Part shown: positions 1 to 6,260 of the stretch, piece after piece
How positions within the stretch are numbered: the stretch's first letter is position 1
How the letters are laid out: every line of letters starts with the position of its first letter
Assembly (NCBI GenBank): GCA_036404275.1
Contig: DASXAM010000316.1
Span: forward strand, 1 to 10,799
Origin: AP-15 sp036404275
Lineage (GTDB): Bacteria; Pseudomonadota; Alphaproteobacteria; ATCC43930; CGMCC-115725
DNA: 10,799 nucleotides
Reading direction: 5' to 3'
Made by a program: the position numbers and the translations under genes
Notes under the pieces: model-generated
Databases searched by the model: none
Told to the model about the DNA's origin: nothing
Seen by the model: only the letters and a program-made list of their open reading frames with translations

Positions 1-465
1 CGAAGGCTCGAGCACCAGGTCGGCCGGGGTTATCATTCCCGCCTCGGCGGCGACGAAGCCGAGCGGCAGCGGCGTCGAGAATTGCTGGAGCTGCTCGGAT
101 TCCTCAGAACGGCGAGTTTGCGAGGCAAGCCGCTGCGAGAGCCGCGTCAGCATGTCGAGCATGGCCGGCGCCGAGCCCGCGCGCGTGCGCATCGCCGCCC
201 CGAACTTGCGCAGGAACATGATCTGCGCGGCCTCGAGCGCCTCGTAGGCGTCCTTCCACACCCACGCACCTTCGGCGTCGCTGCCGCCGAACGCGGCTTC
301 CATCGCCGCGCGCAGCGCGCGGCTGTCGGCGGCCCGGCCCTGGCCCAGCAATTGCGCGAGCAGGGTGGCGGCATGGATGAGCCCCGACACTTTGTCGGGC
401 GGGGCCTGCGGCAGAAACAGCGGGAGCGTGGCCGCGGCGGGTGCGGCAGAGGCGAGGTCGAGCAT
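1..465 (-). CDS. Strawberry-notch-like methyltransferase/helicase, N-terminal part (partial, runs off left edge)
   Basis: The frame is open for 155 codons from an ATG at 465 to the window edge, with GGAG 8 nt upstream of the start. The N-terminal ~120 residues are helical and alanine-rich. Residues 127-132 read QQFSTP, followed by a segment ending in VLEPS at 151-155. In the strawberry-notch-like proteins of alphaproteobacterial plasmids and ICEs this is the entry to an N6-adenine-methyltransferase-type fold: QxFSTP binds near the cofactor and LEPSAGTG is SAM-binding motif I, whose glycines would lie just outside the window. Full-length relatives usually exceed 1000 aa and carry a helicase-like NTPase domain downstream; that part cannot be seen here. 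The cellular role of the bacterial family is unclear, but it is a regular member of conjugative-element backbones next to parB and ardC, as here. It is preceded by a structured leader and by a terminator for the gene upstream. Confidence 0.8.
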   Translation of the reverse strand, partial: MLDLASAAPAAATLPLFLPQAPPDKVSGLIHAATLLAQLLGQGRAADSRALRAAMEAAFGGSDAEGAWVWKDAYEALEAAQIMFLRKFGAAMRTRAGSAPAMLDMLTRLSQRLASQTRRSEESEQLQQFSTPLPLGFVAAEAGMITPADLVLEPS

Positions 466-473
466 GACGGGAT

Positions 474-542
474 CTCCGAGAGCGGGGTGCGGGAAACCCG
501 GGCAGACGCGCTCTCTTTCCTCTTCCGGGTTCACTCGCTCCC
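474..542 (-). promoter_or_regulatory. Structured 5' leader of the strawberry-notch-like gene (leader copy 1)
   Basis: Read on the minus strand. Outer stem P1 pairs GGGAGCG (542..536) with CGCTCTC (484..478), 7 bp with one G-U, and its 3' strand directly abuts the GGAG ribosome-binding site (477..474). Inner stem P2 pairs AACCCGG (531..525) with CCGGGTT (501..495), 7 perfect bp. The loop of P2 contains GAGAGCG (515..509), which is perfectly complementary to the P1 3' strand and could form a pseudoknot instead of P1. A GA-rich tract lies just upstream. The same layout occurs before three other genes in this window. A regulatory role in translation is inferred. Confidence 0.55.
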
Positions 543-589
543 GGCGTCTCTCTTCCTCTCGGCAACCGTCGCGGGGACGGCGCTCAACG

Positions 590-616
590 AAAAAGGGCCC
601 GCCTTGCGGCGAGCCC
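590..616 (-). terminator. Intrinsic terminator after the 131-aa gene
   Basis: On the minus strand a 9-bp stem, GGGCTCGCC (616..608) with GGCGGGCCC (603..595, one G-U pair), closes a GCAA tetraloop and is followed at once by five T (594..590). It lies 24 nt past the stop codon of the 641..1036 gene and upstream of the strawberry-notch leader, so it should end transcription between the two genes. Confidence 0.8.
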
Positions 617-640
617 CATTTCGTGGAATTTACAGCAAAG

Positions 641-1036
641 CTAGGCGAGACCCGCGAGGCGGATACGCCGCGCCAGTGCGGCCGGGTCGTGGAGCAGATC
701 GAGCGACGCGAAATCGTTGACGCCGCCGACGTAATTGCGGCGGCCCTCGCACGACCGGAACAGGATACCGCTATCGGCGCCGAGCGCCGGCTGGCTCACC
801 TGCACGTAAAGACGATCGGCATGCAGCGTGACCTCGCCGGAAACGGCAATGCCGCCCTGGTTCGAGCGCAGATCGAAAGAGCAGGGGCTCAGGCCAAGGG
901 CGGCGGCAAGCTCGAGCAGCCGCCGGCGGGCGTTGGTATGAAACCGGCGTTTGGCTTCGGGGTCGTAAGCGACACGCTTCTTGAAATCGAAGCCGCCGAT
1001 AGCCGGCGTGAGAAACTCGGTACGATAAGTGGTCAT
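641..1036 (-). CDS. Conserved hypothetical protein of mobile-element backbone, 131 aa
   Basis: I do not recognise a named domain. The ATG at 1036 is chosen because GGGAGG sits 5 nt upstream; the in-frame GTG two codons earlier would touch the ribosome-binding site. The protein starts MTTYRTEFLTPAIGGFDFKK, is basic in its first 45 residues, and has no signal peptide or membrane segment. The central part alternates in a beta-strand-like way (HADRLYVQVSQPA), and the C-terminal third holds FRSCEGRRNYVGG followed by a short helix with DPAALARRIRLAG. Codon use is GC-rich in third positions and the frame has no competing coding signal, so it looks genuine. It sits between DUF3846 and the strawberry-notch-like gene, with terminators on both sides, and it is the only gene of this block without the structured leader. 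Function unknown; the context suggests an element-maintenance or conjugation-related role. Confidence 0.75.
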   Translation of the reverse strand: MTTYRTEFLTPAIGGFDFKKRVAYDPEAKRRFHTNARRRLLELAAALGLSPCSFDLRSNQGGIAVSGEVTLHADRLYVQVSQPALGADSGILFRSCEGRRNYVGGVNDFASLDLLHDPAALARRIRLAGLA

Positions 1037-1060
1037 TGGCACCTCCCTTTATTTGCAGGT

Positions 1061-1090
1061 AAAAAAAGAGAGCCGCTCAGGGCGGCTCTT
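1061..1090 (-). terminator. Intrinsic terminator after the DUF3846 gene
   Basis: On the minus strand AGAGCCGC (1089..1082) pairs with GCGGCTCT (1076..1069) around the loop CCTGA, followed by C and seven T (1067..1061). This is a textbook rho-independent terminator a few bases after the DUF3846 stop (1098..1096). It lies only about 25 nt upstream of the next start (1036), so that gene needs readthrough or a very short promoter region. Confidence 0.85.
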
Positions 1091-1095
1091 GGTCT

Positions 1096-1494
1096 TCAAT
1101 CGTGCGCGCGGGACCAGGCGCGGGCCGCGGCGAGATCCGCGAACGTCACGCGCTCCTGCACCCAGTCGACGGACAAGGTGCAGGGAGCTTCATCGGCGAT
1201 CAGTCCGCTGCCGACGATGACGCCATTGCCGGCGAGCGCCTGGTGTCCGTCCTTGAACATGAAGAAGTGCCGGGGGTTGTCGAGCAGCCCTTCCTCGTTG
1301 ACGTAGCAATGATGGGCGGCGTCGAGCCCGTCATAGACCGGCTCGATCATGCCGCCGACAATTTGCTGCAGCGATTTGAGCGAGCCGTCGACCTCGGCAA
1401 CGGTGACGGTTCGGTGTTCGGAATTGATGATGATCGCGCATGGCGGGCCTCCGGGGCGAGGGTTGGTGGGATTAGCCCGGACGCGCTCTTTCAC
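1096..1494 (-). CDS. DUF3846 domain protein, start codon uncertain (possible frameshift at the start)
   Basis: The downstream ~110 codons match the DUF3846 pattern: a short strand (AIIINSEHRTVTV), LQQIVGGMIEPV, then CYVNEEGLLDNPRHFF and ALAGNGVIVGSG. DUF3846 proteins are small, of unknown function, and common in phages and conjugative elements. The start is a problem. The best-placed start is an ATG at 1441, 6 nt after GGAGG and in the same position relative to the leader hairpin as the starts of the neighbouring genes, but it is one base out of frame. Reading in the DUF3846 frame needs a GTG at 1494 (annotated here), which lies inside the leader hairpin and has no ribosome-binding site, or an ATC near 1434. 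Dropping one base just after the 1441 ATG would give M-A-I-I-I-N-S. So this may be a frameshifted gene, a sequencing error, or a gene with an unusual start. Confidence 0.65.
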   Translation of the reverse strand: MKERVRANPTNPRPGGPPCAIIINSEHRTVTVAEVDGSLKSLQQIVGGMIEPVYDGLDAAHHCYVNEEGLLDNPRHFFMFKDGHQALAGNGVIVGSGLIADEAPCTLSVDWVQERVTFADLAAARAWSRAHD

Positions 1495-1508
1495 GCCGGG
1501 TTCGCCCC
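1448..1508 (-). promoter_or_regulatory. Structured 5' leader of the DUF3846 gene (leader copy 2)
   Basis: On the minus strand P1 pairs GGGGCGA (1508..1502) with TCGCCCC (1459..1453), 7 perfect bp, and its 3' strand directly touches GGAGG (1452..1448). P2 pairs ACCCGG (1501..1496) with CCGGGC (1480..1475), continued at its tip by a CGTG/CGCG pairing around an AAAGAG loop. A GA-rich stretch lies upstream. The layout matches leader copy 1, including the AACCCGG inner strand. A regulatory role is inferred. Confidence 0.5.
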
Positions 1509-1581
1509 ACTCCCGGCCGGCCTCTTCCTTTGCTGTTTCCGCTCGGAGGGATTGTCTCCGTCGTTTGGATTGAGGCGGCCG

Positions 1582-1619
1582 CAAAAACCGAAAGACCCCG
1601 CGCTCGCGGGCGCGAGGTC
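1582..1619 (-). terminator. Intrinsic terminator after the ParB-like gene
   Basis: On the minus strand GACCTCGCGC (1619..1610) pairs over 10 bp (one G-T) with GCGCGGGGTC (1603..1594), loop CCGCGA, followed by TTTCGG and five T (1587..1583). It lies about 25 nt past the ParB-like stop codon and separates that gene from DUF3846. Confidence 0.8.
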
Positions 1620-1644
1620 CTCCGTTTCGGAAAATGCGCAGGCA

Positions 1645-3783
1645 TCACTTGGCGGCGAATCCCGCGCCGTCGAGGGCGGCAGGCTCCTCCTCGGTGAGGA
1701 AGGCCGGCAAATCGGCCGCTTCGAGATCGATCTCAGGGAGTTCGTTCTCGCCGGCGTCGATCGGAGCGCTGCCGCCGGTTTCGGCCTCGTCCGCGACGGC
1801 GGTATAGGCGATGCCGGCCGGCAGCCACGCAGCGGCCGCGTTGCGCGCCGCCTGGCCGAGCCCGATCGAGCCGGCACTCGTGGCCGGATCGAACGCGGTT
1901 TCGAGCGCCGCTGCGGGGATCGGCTTTTTGTCGTCGGCATGGTCGCGCGCCCAGCGTTCGCCCAGAATCTCGCGACCGACCGCAAGGCCGTGCGCCTTCT
2001 TGACGCGGCCCCAGTAATTGGCGGCGGTCGGACGCCACAGATCGGCGAGCGGGATCGCCAGCCGATGCCCGGCGGCCTCGAGCACCGGATCGGCGCGGTC
2101 CTCGATCGCGAGCTGCGGCTTGAGGCAGGAGGCGATGCACCAGGCGAAAAGGCGCTGCTTCGCCTCGGCCGGCAGGGCCGAGAGCACAACGAAGCCCTCG
2201 GCCGGCGGCAGCTTGATCCAGTCGAGAGCGAGTGCCGCTCCCTGCGGTTCGATCAAACGGTCCGCCGGCGTGCCGGAGAGATCGTTCAGCGAGCTGCGCG
2301 GCGCCGCCTCGGTCGCCCGCAATTCGAGCGGGTTGCCGTGATAGCGAAAGCGGTCGAAGAGATCGGTGCAGAGCGCATAGAGCGCCAGATCGAACGCCAC
2401 CTCGAAATTTCCCGCCAGATAGGCGCGGGTGATCTGGTGCCGGTGCGCCTTGAGATCGTCGAGGTGCAGCTGGCTGAAGCCGCACTCCTTGCGCAATGCC
2501 TGCTCGGGCGAAACACGGGAGGCCGAGGGCCGGCTGTTGTCATCCCCGTCGTCGCCGGACGCGAGCCAGGTCTCGATGTCGCCGCTGTCGTTTTCGCCGG
2601 TCTCGCCCTCGGCATCGCCGGCGGCGGCGATACGCGCTGTCGCGCGTTCGACAAGACCCTGATGCAGGCAAAATTCGCCGTCGTCGCCGATCGTGACGAT
2701 GACGCCGGCGCGGGCCCGGTCGGCGTCACTGTAGACCGCGAGGCCTTCGATCGCCTCGTCGATCTCGGTGCGGCGTTCCTCGAGCTGCGCCGCCTCGGCC
2801 GCGAGCGCGTCGGTGAAATCGTCCCCGTCGATCTCTTCCAGATCGCCGAGGCGCTGCTCGATGCGCTCAATTTCGGCGGCGAGCTCCGGCGGGACCTCGG
2901 CCGGTTGCGGATGCAGGCGGGCATATCGCGCGAGCTCGCCATATTCGAGATCGAATGCGGCGCGGGCCCACTTCCATTGCGAGCGCAATTCGGCGGCCTT
3001 CTTTTCGAGCTTCTCGACCGCGAGCCGGCGCACCAGCGCGGCGTCGTCCAGGAAGCCCTCGTCGTCGCCGCTGAAGAGATCGCGCGTGATGTGGCCGCCG
3101 GCGGCCTTATAGGCGTCGGCGCCGACGAACAGGCCGAGATCGGAATCGAGCGGCGCCGCGGCCTCGGTCAAGAGACGCTTCACCGTGTAGGGCTGGATGT
3201 AGGAGTGATCCTTGAGCTGCTGCCACACCGTGAGCTGGGCGGCGTGATCGGGGCCGAGCGTGAAGGCGGTCACGGTTTCGAGGCTGATCTTCCCTGCGCG
3301 GTAGGCGTCGAGCAGTTCGGGCGCGAGCTTGCCGAGGCGCAGGCGCTGCCGCACGTGCCGCTCGGAGGCGCCGAAGCGCGCGGCAACCGCTTCGATCGCG
3401 GCGCCGTCATCGATCAGCGCTGCCATGGCGACAAATTCGTCGGCCGGGTGCATCGCCGCGCGGATCGTATTCTCGGCGAGCGAGGTTTCGATCGCATCCG
3501 CCGGTTCTTCGATCTTGCACGGGATCTTGGCGTCGGCGTCGATGACGCCCGCGGTGGCGAGCTTCTGCAGGATGCCGAGGCGGCGGCCGCCGGCATCGAC
3601 TTCATACACGCCCCGGCCGTCGCCGTCCGGATGGACAATCAGGTTCTGCAGGATGCCCTTGGCGCGGATGCTGGCTTCGAGCTCGGCATCCTCGGCGGCC
3701 GATGCCGGGGTCTTGCGGACATTGGCCGCAGACAGGACGAGTTGATTGAGCGGAATGTTGCGGATTTGGCTGCGGACGGTCAT
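1645..3783 (-). CDS. ParB/RepB/Spo0J-like partition protein, long form (712 aa)
   Basis: The ATG at 3783 is supported by GGAG 9 nt upstream and by the family N-terminus (MTVRSQIRNIPLNQLVLSAANV); the frame is open further upstream but that part reads through the leader and is not ParB-like. ParB N-terminal landmarks are present: NVRKT at 21-25, the GGRRLG phosphate-binding box at 65-70, and ENTIRAAMHPADEF at 104-117. A helix-turn-helix follows at about 130-153 (EAVAARFGASERHVRQRL). The long remainder has an acidic, glutamate-rich, probably coiled-coil segment around residues 310-380 and a C-terminal part I cannot assign. Ordinary chromosomal ParB is about 300 aa; this 700-aa type is typical of alphaproteobacterial plasmids and ICEs. 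No parA lies beside it, so a role in transcription control or element stability is as likely as segregation. It has its own leader and terminator. Confidence 0.85.
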   Translation of the reverse strand: MTVRSQIRNIPLNQLVLSAANVRKTPASAAEDAELEASIRAKGILQNLIVHPDGDGRGVYEVDAGGRRLGILQKLATAGVIDADAKIPCKIEEPADAIETSLAENTIRAAMHPADEFVAMAALIDDGAAIEAVAARFGASERHVRQRLRLGKLAPELLDAYRAGKISLETVTAFTLGPDHAAQLTVWQQLKDHSYIQPYTVKRLLTEAAAPLDSDLGLFVGADAYKAAGGHITRDLFSGDDEGFLDDAALVRRLAVEKLEKKAAELRSQWKWARAAFDLEYGELARYARLHPQPAEVPPELAAEIERIEQRLGDLEEIDGDDFTDALAAEAAQLEERRTEIDEAIEGLAVYSDADRARAGVIVTIGDDGEFCLHQGLVERATARIAAAGDAEGETGENDSGDIETWLASGDDGDDNSRPSASRVSPEQALRKECGFSQLHLDDLKAHRHQITRAYLAGNFEVAFDLALYALCTDLFDRFRYHGNPLELRATEAAPRSSLNDLSGTPADRLIEPQGAALALDWIKLPPAEGFVVLSALPAEAKQRLFAWCIASCLKPQLAIEDRADPVLEAAGHRLAIPLADLWRPTAANYWGRVKKAHGLAVGREILGERWARDHADDKKPIPAAALETAFDPATSAGSIGLGQAARNAAAAWLPAGIAYTAVADEAETGGSAPIDAGENELPEIDLEAADLPAFLTEEEPAALDGAGFAAK

Positions 3784-3792
3784 AGCGGGGGA

Positions 3793-3842
3793 CTCCGTGA
3801 CGGGCGGGCGGGAGCTGTCTCTCGCTCTGGAAAACCCGTCAC
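3793..3842 (-). promoter_or_regulatory. Structured 5' leader of the ParB-like gene (leader copy 3)
   Basis: On the minus strand P1 pairs GTGACGGG (3842..3835) with CCCGTCAC (3804..3797), 8 perfect bp, and its 3' strand directly abuts GGAG (3796..3793). A smaller inner stem pairs GAGC (3827..3824) with GCTC (3815..3812) around a GAGAGACA loop. Between the 5' strands of the two stems lies TTTTCCA; leader copy 4 has the closely similar GACGGGTGTTTCA. A GA-rich tract precedes it. The remaining part of the 142-base gap to ardC (3843-3925) shows no clear terminator. Confidence 0.55.
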
Positions 3843-3925
3843 AAATCTCCTCTCGGCCCTCTCCCTCTGACGCGGCTGCCGCAGAACCGGAAGGGGCAGG
3901 GGAGGGACGGACCGCCGCGGCCCGG

Positions 3926-4870
3926 CTATGCGGCAAATCGCGCGGGTCGGGCGGCATCAGCCGTCGGGGGGTCGCGGAACGCCAGCAGGTAATCGGCCGC
4001 TTTCGAAGCGGCGCTTGCCGCACGGATGATTGCGCGGTTGTCCGCGCGCAGCACCGCGAGCCAGGCGCCGAGATAGTCGGCGTGCCTGACGGTCGGCACG
4101 ATCGAGAGCGCGGCGCAGACAAAGGCGCCGCACATTTCGGCGACCAGCTCCTCGCGCGCGTAGGACGGTGAACCGAAAGCGCCGGTCATATCCCGGTTGA
4201 GGCGGGATTGATGGCCGCTCCAGTGACTGAGCTCGTGGCAGACCGTCCGGTGAAAATTGACCGGCTCGAAGAAGGACGAGGGCGGCGGCACCTGGATGTA
4301 GTCGGCGCTCGGCACATAGAAGGCGTGAGCGCCGCCGATGCGGATATCGGCGCCGGTCGCGCGGATCAGCGCCGCGGCCTGCGGCAGGATCAGGTTTTCG
4401 GCAAGGGGGTCGGTCGCCGGTGCGATGCCGGGCGGCAGATCCTCGCATTGATCGGCGTTGAAAACAGTAAAGCGCTTGAGGAAGGGGATCGCCTCGGGCT
4501 CATCGCCGGTTTCGGCGGCGCGCGTGCGCTCGCGGTAGGGGATGAAACGGTCGGCATAGACCACCGTGGCGCCGCGCTCGCCTTTCCTGACATGCGCGCC
4601 GATCTTGAGCGCCTGCCGGAAGGTCAGCCAGTTCTGGCCAGAAAAGCCGCGCTCGGCGCAGGCCATCCACAGGATCAGCACATTGATGCCGCTGTAGGCG
4701 CGGCCGGTCGTGATGTTCTTCGGCAAGCCGAGCGGTGCTGCGGCGCTGGCCCATGGCTGGACCCAAGGCGCATGGCCTTTTTCGAGCTCGTCGATGATTT
4801 TGTCGGTGATCTCCTGATAGAGGCCGTTGCGGTCGGCAAAGGATTTGTGGGCGGGAGCGGGGTGAGGCAC
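3926..4870 (-). CDS. ardC: ArdC-like antirestriction protein: ssDNA-binding domain plus zinc metalloprotease (314 aa)
   Basis: The N-terminal half (about residues 12-140) is the ArdC N-terminal ssDNA-binding domain (DUF1738): LYQEITDKIIDELEKG, then PWVQPW, RAYSGINVLILW and GQNWLTFRQALKIGAHVRKG. The C-terminal half is a zincin-like peptidase domain with HELSH at 212-216 (zinc ligands H212 and H216, catalytic E213) and a downstream glutamate in REELVAEM (240-246) as the likely third ligand. ArdC proteins protect incoming single-stranded plasmid DNA from host restriction during conjugation. The GTG at 4870 is chosen because GGAG lies 7 nt upstream and the leader hairpin matches the neighbouring genes. 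Length is normal for the family and all expected residues are present, so the protein should be active. The IS110 element lies directly upstream and may have cut the gene off from its original promoter. Confidence 0.9.
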   Translation of the reverse strand: MPHPAPAHKSFADRNGLYQEITDKIIDELEKGHAPWVQPWASAAAPLGLPKNITTGRAYSGINVLILWMACAERGFSGQNWLTFRQALKIGAHVRKGERGATVVYADRFIPYRERTRAAETGDEPEAIPFLKRFTVFNADQCEDLPPGIAPATDPLAENLILPQAAALIRATGADIRIGGAHAFYVPSADYIQVPPPSSFFEPVNFHRTVCHELSHWSGHQSRLNRDMTGAFGSPSYAREELVAEMCGAFVCAALSIVPTVRHADYLGAWLAVLRADNRAIIRAASAASKAADYLLAFRDPPTADAARPARFAA

Positions 4871-4877
4871 GGGCGGG

Positions 4878-4931
4878 CTCCGCGGCGGGCGGGCGAAAGC
4901 CTTTCTTTCGCCTGAAACACCCGTCGCCCGC
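4878..4931 (-). promoter_or_regulatory. Structured 5' leader of ardC (leader copy 4)
   Basis: On the minus strand P1 pairs GCGGGCG (4931..4925) with CGCCCGC (4891..4885), 7 perfect bp, ending 3 nt before GGAG (4881..4878); a few further pairs can extend it outward beyond one mismatch. P2 pairs GGCGAAAG (4912..4905) with CTTTCGCC (4899..4892), 8 perfect bp, loop AAAGG, stacked directly on the 3' strand of P1. The linker ACGGGTGTTTCA resembles that of leader copy 3. A long GA-rich tract lies upstream (about 4965-4940). This is the most stable-looking of the four leaders. Confidence 0.6.
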
Positions 4932-4979
4932 GGCGCCCCGCCCTTTCCCTCTCTTCTTTCCGGCGATCTCGCGCAGCGG

Positions 4980-6260
4980 CCGGGCCGGTGTTAGCCGCGA
5001 CAGTCTCGGCTGGCCCCGCGTCAGCTGGGGTAATCGGAGCCGGACTCGACGCCCTTACTGTTGAGCCGGTTCATCCGGTTTCACCAGGAGGCGATCATGG
5101 GTGCTTTTATTGGGTTCGACGTGTCGCTCAGCAAAACGGCGGTGTGCGTGGTCGACCGCGATGGTACGGTCCTGTGGCAAGGCAAGGTGCCAAGCGAGCT
5201 CGGTCCGCTGTTTGCACGTCTGTCGGAATGGGCCGGTTCAATCGATCTCGCCGGTATTGAGGCATGCCCGCTGTCGGAATGGTTGCATCGCGGCCTTCGC
5301 GAGGCAGGAATTCCCGTGGTGTGCATTGAGGCGCGCCACGCTCAGCGCTTCTTGTCTTCGCGCCCGGTCAAGACCGACAGGAACGACGCCCGCGGCATCG
5401 CCGAAATGATGCGGCTCGGCCATTACCGACCGGTGCACGTCAAATCGCTTGCGGCCCAGGCGATGCGGACAACGCTGGCGGTACGCATGCAGCTCGTTTC
5501 CGCGCAGCTGCAGATTGAGAACACGATCAGGGGCTTGCTCAAGGTCTATGGATTGAAGATCGGGGCGATACACCGCAACCGCTTCGCAGCGTGCGTCACT
5601 GATCTCCTCGGCATAGCATCGCTGCCAGAATTGGCGGCGGCGATCGAGCCGTTATTGCGGATTCGAGAGAATATGCGCGCCGAACGAAAATCGTTTGACC
5701 GCTCTTTTGCCGCGCTGGCGCGTCGGGACGCGGTTACGCGCCGCCTGATGACAATTCCCGGCGTCGGCCCAGTGACCAGCCTCGCCTTCAAAGCCACGAT
5801 CGACGACACCGAGCGCTTCCTTACGTCGAAGGCGCCGGGCGCGCATCTTGGGCTGACCCCGCGCGTGTATCAGTCTGGGGAGATCGACCGCTCCGGCCAT
5901 ATCAGCAAGTGCGGCGACCGAATGATGCGTCACCTCCTTTACGAGGCCGCGTCGGTACTGATGACAAGGACACGCAAGTGGTCGCGCCTGCGGGTTTGGG
6001 GCGTTGCCGTCGCTAAGCGGCGTGGGATGAAGCGAGCGACCGTCGCCGTGGCTCGTAAACTGGCAGTGATCATGCACCGCATCTGGGTGACCGGCGGCGA
6101 ATTCGAGTTCGGCAGTCCGGCCGCCGCAGCGACCGCGACGTAAGTAGGCCAGGCGTCGCGCGCGAAGCAGCGGCGCAAGACCGCGCCGGACGCCGGGAAC
6201 GGCCAAGTCCGTCACGATCCCCGTGACACCCGAACAAGGAACTGTTCGTGTGACCCCGTG
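4980..6260 (+). mobile_element. IS110-family insertion sequence (ends approximate)
   Basis: The element is defined by its intact transposase gene. The ends are not resolved: IS110 elements lack long terminal inverted repeats and usually make no target duplication, so only rough limits are given, between the ardC leader on the left and the last of three clustered hairpins on the right. CGACGCC (5048..5054) and GGCGTCG (6152..6158) form a 7-base inverted pair flanking the gene, as expected of IS1111-subgroup subterminal repeats, but a match this short in GC-rich DNA may be chance. Confidence 0.45.
5097..6143 (+). CDS. IS110-family transposase (DEDD/serine recombinase, 348 aa)
   Basis: The ATG at 5097 is chosen because AGGAGG lies 5 nt upstream; an in-frame start 12 codons earlier lacks such a site. 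The N-terminal RuvC-like DEDD domain shows GFDVS (D8), AGIEACPLSEW (E55) and KTDRNDA (D94, D97). A helical linker follows. The C-terminal Transposase_20 domain has the helix-hairpin-helix IPGVGPVTSLAF at 220-231, then LGLTPRVYQSGE with the expected catalytic serine at S260, then RSGHISKCGDRMMRHLL. IS110 enzymes recombine DNA through a RuvC/Tnp pair guided by a bridge RNA encoded in the element's non-coding end. Length is in the normal range, the frame is unbroken and the key residues are present, so the enzyme is probably active. It is read opposite to ardC and diverges from it. Confidence 0.92.
   Translation: MGAFIGFDVSLSKTAVCVVDRDGTVLWQGKVPSELGPLFARLSEWAGSIDLAGIEACPLSEWLHRGLREAGIPVVCIEARHAQRFLSSRPVKTDRNDARGIAEMMRLGHYRPVHVKSLAAQAMRTTLAVRMQLVSAQLQIENTIRGLLKVYGLKIGAIHRNRFAACVTDLLGIASLPELAAAIEPLLRIRENMRAERKSFDRSFAALARRDAVTRRLMTIPGVGPVTSLAFKATIDDTERFLTSKAPGAHLGLTPRVYQSGEIDRSGHISKCGDRMMRHLLYEAASVLMTRTRKWSRLRVWGVAVAKRRGMKRATVAVARKLAVIMHRIWVTGGEFEFGSPAAAATAT

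Noticed and set aside
1102..3870. 922-codon open frame on the plus strand
   Set aside because: It is antisense to the ParB-like, DUF3846 and terminator regions, crosses clear minus-strand terminators, has no domain, and arises from GC-rich codon structure. The minus-strand ParB motifs are decisive.
3784..4122. N-terminal extension of the ParB-like frame by 113 codons
   Set aside because: The extension reads through the leader hairpin and overlaps the end of ardC, with low-complexity residues. The ATG at 3783 has a ribosome-binding site and a ParB-like N-terminus.
4208..4915. 235-codon plus-strand frame
   Set aside because: Antisense shadow of ardC, whose HELSH and ssDNA-binding motifs show the true strand.
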